This document shows positions 14,717-22,937 of a stretch of 27,036 bases of DNA, in pieces. The notes beneath the pieces were generated by a model, which saw nothing but the letters and a program-made list of their open reading frames with translations, was not told the DNA's origin and ran no database searches. The DNA lies in NCBI GenBank assembly GCA_964468415.1, contig CAYXUS010000055.1, forward strand, positions 1-27,036, given 5' to 3'. This DNA is from Caldithrix sp964468415. Lineage in GTDB: Bacteria; Calditrichota; Calditrichia; Calditrichales; Calditrichaceae. Within the stretch, counting starts at the first letter, position 1. The number at the start of each line of letters is the position of its first letter. The translations under genes and the position numbers were made by a program.

Positions 14717-16225
14717 ATGAAAAAGACAGATAATATTATCGGGATTGTTGGAATCGTTTTGGTGTTTGCTGCACTTATCTGGTATTCCATCAATCAAGTG
14801 TGGGCAGTGTACCATTGGGTGCTGCTCATTTTGGGCGTTCTGGGTTTAGGATATTACATTTTTGTTTTTTACAAAAACCGGGAAAAAGCGCTTTCGAAGC
14901 GCACGCTAAAATATGGCTCGAATGTAACGGTTCAGGTAATTGTTGTTTTGGCAATTGTGGCCATGCTGGCTTTTTTGACCACGCGTCGCCATGTGCGTTT
15001 TGACTGGACCGCTTCGCATCTGTACAGTTTGTCTGACCAAACCAAAAAAGTTCTGGACCATTTGAAGAAAGACGTGGAAATCATCGCTTTTTACAAAACG
15101 TCGGAACAAAATCGGGCCAAAGATTTACTCGACGAATACAATTATCGTTCGTCGCACCTCACTTACAAATTTGTCGATCCGGACGAACGGCCGGAACTGG
15201 CCAAGCAGTATGGCATTCGCAAGTACGGGACGCTAATCATTCAATGCGGAGCAAAAAAAGAAAAAGTGGAAAAATTAAGCGAATCGGACATTACGAATGC
15301 CATCATCAAAGTAACGCGCGACAAAGAAAAAGTGATTTACTTTTTGACCGGACACGGCGAACGTTCTATTAACGATGCCAGTGCCGAAGGGTACAAAGAT
15401 GCGGCCGAGGCGATTAAAAAGGAAAATTACCTGGTGCGCGAGTTGAATTTGGCTCGTCGCAAATCCATTCCCGATAGTTGCACGGTATTGGCTATTGTGG
15501 GGCCCAAAAGCAGCTTTTTACCGGGCGAGCTGGATACCATTAAGGCCTGGGTGGACAACGGCGGAAAATTGTTGTTGATGGTCGATCCCGAGCACCCGGC
15601 CGATATTGCAGATTTTGCGGCCAAGTATCATGTGAAGATCGGCAACGACATGGTGATCGATGTAAGTGGCGTGGGACAATTATTCGGAGCGGGGCCCGGC
15701 ATGCCGCTGGTAACCAGTTACGATCACAACAATCCCATCACCAAAGATTTCAACATCATGACCTTTTATCCGCTGGCCTGTTCCGTAACGCCTATGGCCG
15801 ATAAGGACGGTTACCAGATTACCGAATTGCTCAAAACTTCTGGTAATAGCTGGGCCGATGTGGACTATTCGACGGGCAAAGTAAAATTTGATCCCGACAA
15901 AGATTTGAAAGGCCCGGTTTCCATTGGTGTGATCGTGCAAAAAAGTAACGGCAAGAAAAAAACGGTTCTGGTTATTTTCGGAGATTCCGACTTCGCCAAA
16001 AATGGCTATTTCCGCAACGAAGGGAACAGCAATCTGTTCCTGAATACGGTTAATTACCTGGCGGAAGAAGAAGACCTGATTTCCATCCGTCCCAAACAGA
16101 TCGATGATCGCCGGTTAACCATGACGCAGGCGGATGTGAAGAGTTTGTTCTACCTGGTGGTCATTGCCATTCCGTTATTGGTCATTATTCTCGGGACGGT
16201 TATTTACATTCGCAGAAACCGATAA
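14717..16225 (+). CDS. GldG-like ABC transporter auxiliary protein
   Basis: The 502-residue protein has three N-terminal membrane helices (about 7-25, 32-53 and 70-88), then RRHVRFDWTASHLYSLSDQTKKVL, the signature opening of the GldG/ABC-transporter-auxiliary family, a large extracytoplasmic domain (about 100-470) and a C-terminal membrane helix (477-498). The outer domain includes VIYFLTGHGERS and KLLLMVDPEHP, giving a class-I glutamine-amidotransferase-like or IFT52-like fold. The N-terminal helices may come from a fused permease part. It lies 49 bases after the permease. Function is not established in the family; it probably shapes the substrate path on the outer side. Confidence 0.88.
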   Translation: MKKTDNIIGIVGIVLVFAALIWYSINQVWAVYHWVLLILGVLGLGYYIFVFYKNREKALSKRTLKYGSNVTVQVIVVLAIVAMLAFLTTRRHVRFDWTASHLYSLSDQTKKVLDHLKKDVEIIAFYKTSEQNRAKDLLDEYNYRSSHLTYKFVDPDERPELAKQYGIRKYGTLIIQCGAKKEKVEKLSESDITNAIIKVTRDKEKVIYFLTGHGERSINDASAEGYKDAAEAIKKENYLVRELNLARRKSIPDSCTVLAIVGPKSSFLPGELDTIKAWVDNGGKLLLMVDPEHPADIADFAAKYHVKIGNDMVIDVSGVGQLFGAGPGMPLVTSYDHNNPITKDFNIMTFYPLACSVTPMADKDGYQITELLKTSGNSWADVDYSTGKVKFDPDKDLKGPVSIGVIVQKSNGKKKTVLVIFGDSDFAKNGYFRNEGNSNLFLNTVNYLAEEEDLISIRPKQIDDRRLTMTQADVKSLFYLVVIAIPLLVIILGTVIYIRRNR

Positions 16226-16255
16226 AGACTTGAAATCAGGGTTAAGGGTGAAAGT

Positions 16256-16294
16256 TAAGGGGAAAAATCATCGATCCGATGATATTCCCCCTTA
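16256..16294. other. Imperfect 18-bp inverted repeat between GldG-like and DUF4340 genes
   Basis: Arms at 16256-16273 (TAAGGGG then AAAAATCATCG) and 16277-16294 match at 16 of 18 positions around a three-base ATC loop. Further AAGGG and CCCTT segments outside allow alternative pairings. No T-tract follows directly, so full termination is unlikely; it may tune expression between the two genes. The rest of the 157-base gap holds nothing recognisable. Confidence 0.6.
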
Positions 16295-16382
16295 GCCCTT
16301 ATACTCTTTGACGTTTAACCTTTTGGGACTACTCCTGAACGAATCGGATGGTCGGAAGGAAAAGAAGGAGAAAAAACGAAAA

Positions 16383-17762
16383 ATGCGCAACACGATTATT
16401 CTTCTTGTGGTAGCCTTGGCCCTTGGCGCCTACGTGTATTGGGGCGAGATCAAGGGAGGAGAAAAGCGCAAAGAAGAAAAAGCCAAGGCAGAAAAATTAT
16501 TTCCCGTAAAGAAAGACAGCATAAAGCATATCTGGATTCACAAACCAACCACCCAGTTCGAATTCGAAAAAACGGCGGACGGGTGGATGATTGTGCAACC
16601 GGTTAAAACCGATGCCGATGAGTCGCCGATTAATTCGCTTTTGTACGGCATTACCAATACCAAAAAAATACGAACCTTTAAGGCCAGTGCCAAAGATTTG
16701 GCCACGTACGGCCTTGACGATCGGGCTATTAAGCTGGAATTTTCGGGTAAAGGTATTGCCAGGCAGGGCGTTAAAATCGGAGATCGCACTCCGGTTGGCG
16801 GCAATATTTTTGTCACCAAAAACGATTCGGACATCATCATCGTCTCCAGCTCGTTTAAAAACAGCGTGGACAAAACTCTGTTCAATTGGCGTGACAAAAA
16901 GGTTCTGCATTTCAAAAAAGACAAAATTCGTGAATTTACTTTGCGTAATCCGCACGGCAAATTCCATTTCGTAAAAGAAGGAAGCGATTGGAAAATTACC
17001 GAACCGCTGCAAACAAAAGGCGAAAACAGCACGATTAATGCCGTGTTGAACAAGCTGGAATGGGGGCGCATCAATTCCGTGGCGGCAGAAACGCCGAAAA
17101 ATTTGTCCAAATACGGCCTAAGTCATCCGGCCTACCGTCTTGAATTGTTCAGCGGAAAAGAAAAGGCCAAATTGGGCGTTTCGTTTTCCAGGGTCAAAAA
17201 CAACAAGGCCTACGGTAAAGATGATGCACGTCCGCACATTTTTGTGGTCGATTCGTTCTTCGTGAAGCCGTTTAATAAAACGCTGTTCGACTACCGCGAC
17301 AAGAAGATTACGACTTTCGATCGTAGCAAAGTCGATCGGATCAACTTGTTGTACAAAAGCAATCTGATGATTTTCGAAAAGGACAGCCTGGGCAACTGGC
17401 ATCTCTCCACGGGAGAAAAGGCCAAGAATTGGAAGATTACCAATCTTTTGTCGTCTTTGAATTCTTTGAAAGCTACGTCTTTTGTGGACGATCATCCCAG
17501 ATTTTTGAATCAATACGGGTTGCTCAATCCCGAAGGCCACATCGAAGTGTACGCGGGCAACGACAAGTTGGTGGAGTTGCAAATCGGAAAGGCCAAAAAC
17601 GACAAGCTGATTTACGCCCGTAATCCGTTACTCAAATCGGTTGTGACCATTAAAAAGAGTGCGTTAAAGAAGCTTTTCCCCAAAAAGGAAGATTTGCTGG
17701 AACCGAAGCCTAAAAAAGAAAGTGAAAATAAAGCATCAACCGACACGACGAAAAAGAAATAA
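16383..17762 (+). CDS. DUF4340 protein with three repeats
   Basis: The 459-residue protein has one N-terminal membrane helix (about 3-20) and a periplasmic part made of three related DUF4340-type units. Each has a W-x-I/L core, an INSLL-type helix and a YGL turn followed by a beta strand: GWMIVQP with YGLDDRAIKLEF, DWKITEP with YGLSHPAYRLELF, and NWKITNL with YGLLNPEGHIEVY. Units 1 and 2 also share KTLFNWRDKK and KTLFDYRDKK. The last 30 residues are lysine-rich and probably disordered. The ATG at 16383 is preferred over the TTG at 16308 because it gives a clean signal anchor and follows AAGGAG. DUF4340 genes regularly accompany GldG-like genes; the function is unknown. Confidence 0.85.
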   Translation: MRNTIILLVVALALGAYVYWGEIKGGEKRKEEKAKAEKLFPVKKDSIKHIWIHKPTTQFEFEKTADGWMIVQPVKTDADESPINSLLYGITNTKKIRTFKASAKDLATYGLDDRAIKLEFSGKGIARQGVKIGDRTPVGGNIFVTKNDSDIIIVSSSFKNSVDKTLFNWRDKKVLHFKKDKIREFTLRNPHGKFHFVKEGSDWKITEPLQTKGENSTINAVLNKLEWGRINSVAAETPKNLSKYGLSHPAYRLELFSGKEKAKLGVSFSRVKNNKAYGKDDARPHIFVVDSFFVKPFNKTLFDYRDKKITTFDRSKVDRINLLYKSNLMIFEKDSLGNWHLSTGEKAKNWKITNLLSSLNSLKATSFVDDHPRFLNQYGLLNPEGHIEVYAGNDKLVELQIGKAKNDKLIYARNPLLKSVVTIKKSALKKLFPKKEDLLEPKPKKESENKASTDTTKKK

Positions 17763-17770
17763 GGTGACGA

Positions 17771-18766
17771 ATGTTGCGCTTTGCTGATCCCTATTATTTG
17801 CTCTTGCTGTTTGTGGTACCCATTATGGTTTGGTGGTACTGGCGCGGGCGGGCGCGGGCCACGGGCAAAATTGTTTATTCCGATGTAAATTTGCTGAAAA
17901 AACTAAAGCCCAGTTTAAAACAACGCCTGCGGCCCGTTTTGCTGGTGTTGCGTGTGCTGGCTGTTACTGCCGTTATCATTGGGTTGGCCCGCCCGCAGTC
18001 GACCAGTAAAGAGGAAAAAATAACCACCAAGGGCATCGATATCGTACTGGCGATGGATGTCTCTTCCAGCATGCTGGCCGAAGATTTCCGCCCGAAAAAC
18101 CGGATTGAAGCGGCCAAGATGGTGGCTAAAGAATTTATTAAGGGCCGCAAGAACGACCGCATCGGCTTGGTGGTTTTTGCCGGAGAAAGTTTTACGCAGT
18201 GCCCGTTAACTCTGGATTACGGCGTTCTGTACAATATTCTCGATCATCTGAAAGTAGCCAGTAAAGATTGGGACGGCACGGCCATTGGCATGGGATTGGC
18301 CACGGCCATTAACCGCCTGAAAGACAGCAAGGCCAAAAGCAAGGTGATTATTCTGTTGACCGATGGGCGCAATAACCGCGGGCAGATCGATCCTATTACG
18401 GCAGCGCGCATGGCCAAGGCGTTTGGCATTCGCGTGTACACCATTGGCACCGGTACGCGCGGTACGGCCATGTATCCCGTGCAGGACCCCTTGTGGGGCA
18501 CGCGTTACGTTCCCATGCGCGTAGACATCGACGAAGATTTGTTGCGTCAAATTGCGCGCATTACCGGAGGAAAATATTTCCGGGCGACCAGTACGGAAAA
18601 ATTGCGGGAGATCTACAAAGAGATCAGCAAAATGGAAAAGACGAAAATCGAGGTAAAGGAATACACACGCTACGAAGAATTTTTTGTGTACTTTCTGGCC
18701 CTGGCTCTCGTTTTGCTGCTTGCGGAAGTGGTTCTGGCCAATACCTATTTTAAAACGATTCCGTAG
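17771..18766 (+). CDS. batA: BatA-like VWA-domain membrane protein
   Basis: The 331-residue protein has two N-terminal membrane helices (about 8-24 and 58-75), a VWA domain with an intact MIDAS (D96, S98, S100 in AMDVSSSM), and a C-terminal membrane helix (about 306-325). TLDYGVLYNIL, GTAIGMGLATAINRL and ILLTDGRNNRGQIDP are the usual BatA segments and supply the remaining MIDAS Thr and Asp. The Bat operon was named for aerotolerance in Bacteroides fragilis; its biochemical role is open, and a MoxR partnership is the usual view. It starts eight bases after the DUF4340 gene with an AAGGTGA site, so the ABC and Bat parts are probably one transcript. Confidence 0.92.
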   Translation: MLRFADPYYLLLLFVVPIMVWWYWRGRARATGKIVYSDVNLLKKLKPSLKQRLRPVLLVLRVLAVTAVIIGLARPQSTSKEEKITTKGIDIVLAMDVSSSMLAEDFRPKNRIEAAKMVAKEFIKGRKNDRIGLVVFAGESFTQCPLTLDYGVLYNILDHLKVASKDWDGTAIGMGLATAINRLKDSKAKSKVIILLTDGRNNRGQIDPITAARMAKAFGIRVYTIGTGTRGTAMYPVQDPLWGTRYVPMRVDIDEDLLRQIARITGGKYFRATSTEKLREIYKEISKMEKTKIEVKEYTRYEEFFVYFLALALVLLLAEVVLANTYFKTIP

Positions 18767-18872
18767 CGTTAATGCCCGCGGGAATATTTGGCCTGCCGGG
18801 GAAGATGGTTCGACGGAAACAGGAAATGCGTTTTGGCTTTGAGATAAATTTGAAATTGTTTGCAGGAAATTT

Positions 18873-19910
18873 ATGGAAGTATTAAGGTTTCGATATCCCA
18901 TATTTTTACACGGCCTGTGGGGCGTAGTGCTGCTGGCAATTTTCTTTTGGCTGATTTATCGGCACAAAGAGAAACTTTTGCAGCGCTTTGGACATCTGGA
19001 AATTGTGAAGCGCATTATGCCCGGTTACAGCAAACGCCGCATGATCTGGAAAAACGTCTTGTTCATTTTGGGCTATGCCTTTTTGGTAGTTGCCCTGGCC
19101 GATCCGCAAATTGGCACCAAACTGGAGCAGGTAAAGCGTAAAGGGGTCGATATCATCATTGCTCTGGATGTTTCCAACAGCATGAAAGCCGAAGATATTA
19201 AACCCAATCGTCTGGAAAAGGCCAAACACGAAATTGCTAATTTTATCGATTTGTTGCACGGCGACCGCATTGGCCTGGTGGCCTTTGCCGGAATGGCCCA
19301 TTTGGTGTGCCCCTTAACGCTGGATTACGGCGCTGCCAAATTATTTTTGCAGATGATGGACACCGATTTGATTCCCGTACAGGGCACGGCTCTGGCCGAT
19401 GCCATTAAGGTGGCCATGAAAGCGTTCAACCAAAAAGAACGCAAACACAAAGTGCTCATTTTAATTACCGACGGAGAAGATCACGAAGGCGATCCGGTAA
19501 AAGCGGCGAAAGAAGCGGCGAAAGAGGGCATTATCATTTACACCATTGGCATTGGCTCGCCGCAGGGGGTACCCATTCCCATTTACGATCGCAACGGAAA
19601 GTCGCTGGGCTTTTTGAAAGATCGCAATGGCAATGTGGTAACCACCAAACTGGATATGGCTACCTTGCAAAAAATAGCTTTTGTCACGAACGGGAAATAT
19701 TACATGGCCACCAGCGGGCAATCGGAACTGGAGAAGATTTACGATGAAATTAATAAAATGGAAAAGAAAGAACTGAGTGCGCGTAAGTTTTCGCAATATG
19801 AAGATCGCTATCAGATTTTTGCCCTAATCGGTTTGATTTTTATTCTGCTGGAATTCTTTTTGCCGGTAAGAAGCAAGCAAAGGAACAGGTATGCGCTGGA
19901 TCGCTATTAG
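18873..19910 (+). CDS. batB: BatB-like VWA-domain membrane protein
   Basis: The 345-residue protein is a paralogue of BatA with the same layout: membrane helices at about 10-30, 62-79 and 319-337, and a VWA domain with MIDAS D99, S101, S103 (ALDVSNSM), VQGTALADAIKVAM and LILITDGEDHEGDP. GEDHEGDP is typical of BatB. It is preceded by AGGA and overlaps the next gene by 20 bases. The 106-base gap after batA contains no gene and no convincing signal. Two VWA proteins plus the DUF58 protein give the cluster three possible MoxR adaptors. Confidence 0.92.
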   Translation: MEVLRFRYPIFLHGLWGVVLLAIFFWLIYRHKEKLLQRFGHLEIVKRIMPGYSKRRMIWKNVLFILGYAFLVVALADPQIGTKLEQVKRKGVDIIIALDVSNSMKAEDIKPNRLEKAKHEIANFIDLLHGDRIGLVAFAGMAHLVCPLTLDYGAAKLFLQMMDTDLIPVQGTALADAIKVAMKAFNQKERKHKVLILITDGEDHEGDPVKAAKEAAKEGIIIYTIGIGSPQGVPIPIYDRNGKSLGFLKDRNGNVVTTKLDMATLQKIAFVTNGKYYMATSGQSELEKIYDEINKMEKKELSARKFSQYEDRYQIFALIGLIFILLEFFLPVRSKQRNRYALDRY

Positions 19911-20547
19911 TGTTTTGTCGCTGATGTTTTTGGCCACGGTTAATGCCGAGAGCATCCGCGGAAAAATAAACCGTGGAAACAAATTATTTAAAGAAGGCAA
20001 ATACGAACAGGCTCTGGCGGCGTATCAGGACGCCCTGCTGGATGATCCTTTAAATGAAGTGGCCTTGTTCGATTTGGGCGATGCTTACTACAAAATCAAG
20101 AAATACAAAGAAGCCATCGACGCTTACCAAAAGGTGGTGGGAAGCCAGAATCTGGAACTGAGCGCCAAGGCTTTTTACAACATTGGCAACGCCTATTTTC
20201 AACAGAACAAACTCAAAGAAAGTATCGAAGCGTACAAAAAGGCGCTGGAGCTTAATCCCAATGACCGCGATGCCAAATACAACCTTGAGCTGGCGCGGGC
20301 CAAATTAAAAGAGATGGCCCAAAAGCAGCAAAAACAAAACAAACAGCAACAAAACAAGAAAAATATTGAACCGTCGGAGTTTGCCAAGCAGTTAAAAAAA
20401 CAGGCGGAAAAGCTGGTAGATGAACGCCGTTACAAAGAAGCGTATCAATTAATGATGGACGGGTTGAAAAAAGATCCGACCGTGGCGGCGTTTCAGGATT
20501 TTATTAAACGAATTAAGGATGTGGTAGATATTTTAGGCGTAAAATAA
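19891..20547 (+). CDS. batC: BatC-like periplasmic TPR protein
   Basis: The 218-residue protein has a signal peptide (about 1-19) and at least three TPRs: RGNKLFKEGKYEQALAAYQ, VALFDLGDAYYKIKKYKEAI and KAFYNIGNAYFQQNKLKESI followed by LELNPNDRDAKYNLELA, a classic TPR end. A Q/K/N-rich linker (about 147-157) leads to a further helical pair. The ATG at 19891 overlaps the end of batB by 20 bases and has AGGAA upstream, so translation is coupled. BatC proteins are periplasmic scaffolds of the Bat set; here the low-complexity tail usual for BatC seems to have moved to the next gene. Confidence 0.82.
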   Translation: MRWIAISVLSLMFLATVNAESIRGKINRGNKLFKEGKYEQALAAYQDALLDDPLNEVALFDLGDAYYKIKKYKEAIDAYQKVVGSQNLELSAKAFYNIGNAYFQQNKLKESIEAYKKALELNPNDRDAKYNLELARAKLKEMAQKQQKQNKQQQNKKNIEPSEFAKQLKKQAEKLVDERRYKEAYQLMMDGLKKDPTVAAFQDFIKRIKDVVDILGVK

Positions 20548-20549
20548 AC

Positions 20550-21029
20550 ATGAGACAATGGACAATCATTCTTGTATTTTTAGCGATTTTTGTTAACTTA
20601 GGCCGTTCACAAACGGCGGAGGGCTATTTCCATCTTGGGGCCGATTTGTACATCAAAGGCCAGTTTCAACAGGCCGAACAAGTGGTGCAGGAAGGCCTCC
20701 GTAAATTTCCGAATGATCCGTTGTTACATGCTTTGGCCGAAAAATTAAAACAAAAAAAGCAACAACAGCAGCAGCAAAAGCAACAAAAGCAAAACCAGCA
20801 GCAAAAACAAGGGCAAAAAAAACAGCAGCAAAAGCCCAATAACCAGAAAAAAGAGCAGGAGAAAAAGAAGAAACAACAGCAGGCCCGGCAACAGAAAGGG
20901 CAAAAAAAGGGCATGAGCAAAAAAGAAGCCGAACGCATTCTGCGCGCACTAAGAGAGGAAAACAAAAAGTTTAAAAAAGATCATATTCGCGTGCCCGGCG
21001 GACGACGGCAACTGGACAAAAATTGGTAA
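20550..21029 (+). CDS. Second BatC-like protein with long Q/K-rich tract
   Basis: The 159-residue protein has a signal peptide (about 1-20), one or two TPR-like helices (GYFHLGADLYIKGQFQQAEQ), then about 55 residues composed almost only of Q, K and N (roughly 67-120), and a short conserved end GMSKKEAERILRALREENKK followed by a basic tail. The SKKEAERILRAL helix resembles the C-terminus of Bacteroidetes BatC proteins, which suggests that the two genes share out the parts of a single ancestral BatC. It starts two bases after the previous stop. The tract contains an A8 run (20815-20822) and many CAR codons, so it could slip in replication. The Cys-rich frame on the opposite strand is an artefact of this composition. 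Confidence 0.75.
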   Translation: MRQWTIILVFLAIFVNLGRSQTAEGYFHLGADLYIKGQFQQAEQVVQEGLRKFPNDPLLHALAEKLKQKKQQQQQQKQQKQNQQQKQGQKKQQQKPNNQKKEQEKKKKQQQARQQKGQKKGMSKKEAERILRALREENKKFKKDHIRVPGGRRQLDKNW

Positions 21030-21031
21030 AA

Positions 21032-21046
21032 ATAACGGGGCGTTAT
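21032..21046. other. Short perfect hairpin between BatC-like gene and batD
   Basis: ATAACG and CGTTAT pair around GGG immediately after the stop codon; a competing GGGG/CCCC pairing (21037-21040 with 21047-21050) is also possible. The two mutually exclusive stems precede the uncertain start of batD. No T-tract follows. Confidence 0.4.
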
Positions 21047-21098
21047 CCCCGCACTAATGGTTACCACAATGGCAACAAGGATGAATGGCGAATTAACG

Positions 21099-22937
21099 AT
21101 GCGAACAATGAGAAAAAAACATTTAATCGGACTTATCGTCTTTTTACTGTGGGCAGGGGCGTCTCTGCAGGCCGCAGATATTAACATTCGTGCCTATGTC
21201 AATAAAAATAAGGTCGGAATAAACGAGAATTTTACCTACTCCATCGAAGTGAGCGGCAAATCAACCTCGCTGCCCAATCCGGTTGCGCCCCCGTTCGACA
21301 ACTTCTATGTTTTGTCCGGCCCGAACACCTCCACAAACATCCAATGGATTAACGGACGCCTGTCCAGCTCCAAAGTGTACAGCTACTACCTGCAGCCAAA
21401 GAAAAAAGGGAAATTGGTCATCCCTCCCGCCGCGGTTACCTACAAAGGGCACACATTCAAGAGCAATGCCATTACGATTACGGTTACCGATCAGGTCGCG
21501 CCCCGAACGTCCGTTTCTCCGGGAGCCCGCAAGGCGCCGCGTCAAACCAAAAGCAAAGATATCTTGGGGCAGAGCCTGTATTTGAAAACGATCGTTTCCA
21601 AACGCAAGGCCTATCTCGGAGAGCAAATAATTGTGGAATACAAGTTGTATTTCAGAGTAAATGTGCGGGGCTTCGATTTTAAGAAACTGCCCTCTTCTCC
21701 GGGCTTTTGGGTAGAAGAATTTCAAATGCCCTCTCAACCGGCCATTGAGACCGAAATCGTGAACGGCCTAAATTACAATGTGGCTACGATTCGCAAAATT
21801 GCCCTGTTCCCGGCGCAAACCGGAGAACTTATTCTGCAACCGATCAGTGTAATCGTTGAGGCTCAGGTACGCCGTCGTTCCACGAATATTTTCGACAGCT
21901 TTTTTGATGATCCCTTCGGCAGCGTTGTGCAAAAGGTTGTGCGCAGCAAACCGATTAAAATAGAAGTCATGGATTTGCCGCAGGAAGGCCGGCCGGCTGA
22001 CTTTTCCGGAGCGGTGGGCCGGTATCAGATGCAGGTTCATGTGGACAAACAAACGGCCAAAACCAATGAAGCCATTTCTTTACGCATAAAAATCAGCGGG
22101 CAGGGCAACATCAAAATGGTTAATTTGCCCGACCCGGTGGTGCCGCCCGATATTGAAAAATACGATCCCAAAATCTCTACGCATGTGGACAACCTTGGAG
22201 AAACAATTCGCGGCAGCAAGACCGCCGAATACATCCTTATTCCGCGGATGCCGGGCGATTTTGAAATTAAACCCCTCACGTTTAGTTATTTTGATCCTAA
22301 AAGCAAAAAGTACGTGACGCTAAGCAGCAAGCCTATTACTTTGCACATTACGGGAAAACCCGTAAGCGAAATGAGCGGAGCAGGCGGCGGTGCTAATTTT
22401 GATCAACGTTACGTGCAATTAATCGGCCAGGATATCCGCTTCATTAAAGAGTTTACGCACTTTCGGCGGATCGGATACCGGCCGTACAAATCTTTTGCGT
22501 TTTGGGGATTGATGGGGTTAGGACTTGTTTTGTTTGTTCTGTTCGTTCTGTTTAATGATTATCAGGCGCGATTAAGCAGCGATGAACGCCTGTTGCGCAG
22601 CCGCAAGGCAGGGAAAATTGCCGCCAAACAACTTAGCCGGGCCCGCGCGCTTTTGGATGATGAAAAACAGGAAGAATTTTTCAAGGCGGTTAGCAATGCT
22701 TTGCAAGGGTTTGTGCGCGACAAGCTGAATTTGGAATTAACCGATTTTAGCACGCCCAATGTGCGCAAACATTTGAACGAACGAAATATCGACAAAGAAG
22801 TGGTGGAAGAATACATCTCCGTTCTGGAAGAGGCCGATTTCAGACAATTTGCCAACATCCCGGCCTCAAAAGAAGAACGGCAGGCGTTTTACGAACGGGC
22901 GAAAAAGGTGTTAACCAGTTTAGAGAAGTGGATATGA
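21099..22937 (+). CDS. batD: BatD full-length membrane protein
   Basis: The protein of about 612 residues has a signal peptide (KKHLIGLIVFLLWAGASLQA), several tandem beta-sandwich units on the periplasmic side (INIRAYVNKNKVGINENFTY; YLKTIVSKRKAYLGEQIIVEY; VHVDKQTAKTNEAISLRIKI), one membrane helix at about 466-486 and a cytosolic helical tail of 120 residues. This is the full BatD architecture. The tail (ALQGFVRDKLNLELTDF, EEADFRQFANIPASKEERQAFY) aligns with those of the two short BatD-like proteins at 7538 and 11784. The start is uncertain: ATGs at 21057, 21081, 21099 and 21108 are in frame and none has a good ribosome binding site; 21099 or 21108 gives the most normal signal peptide. It overlaps batE by four bases. 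Confidence 0.88.
   Translation: MRTMRKKHLIGLIVFLLWAGASLQAADINIRAYVNKNKVGINENFTYSIEVSGKSTSLPNPVAPPFDNFYVLSGPNTSTNIQWINGRLSSSKVYSYYLQPKKKGKLVIPPAAVTYKGHTFKSNAITITVTDQVAPRTSVSPGARKAPRQTKSKDILGQSLYLKTIVSKRKAYLGEQIIVEYKLYFRVNVRGFDFKKLPSSPGFWVEEFQMPSQPAIETEIVNGLNYNVATIRKIALFPAQTGELILQPISVIVEAQVRRRSTNIFDSFFDDPFGSVVQKVVRSKPIKIEVMDLPQEGRPADFSGAVGRYQMQVHVDKQTAKTNEAISLRIKISGQGNIKMVNLPDPVVPPDIEKYDPKISTHVDNLGETIRGSKTAEYILIPRMPGDFEIKPLTFSYFDPKSKKYVTLSSKPITLHITGKPVSEMSGAGGGANFDQRYVQLIGQDIRFIKEFTHFRRIGYRPYKSFAFWGLMGLGLVLFVLFVLFNDYQARLSSDERLLRSRKAGKIAAKQLSRARALLDDEKQEEFFKAVSNALQGFVRDKLNLELTDFSTPNVRKHLNERNIDKEVVEEYISVLEEADFRQFANIPASKEERQAFYERAKKVLTSLEKWI

Noticed and set aside
12950..16225. A gliding-motility locus, based on GldA/F/G similarity
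   Set aside because: No other gliding or type IX secretion gene is in the window, and GldAFG-like modules are common in non-gliding bacteria.
18206..18901. A 231-codon open frame on the minus strand opposite batA
   Set aside because: It is a shadow of the VWA domain of BatA, with no recognisable motif.
20666..20965. A cysteine- and phenylalanine-rich 99-codon frame on the minus strand
   Set aside because: The composition is simply the antisense reading of the Q/K-rich tract of the second BatC-like gene.
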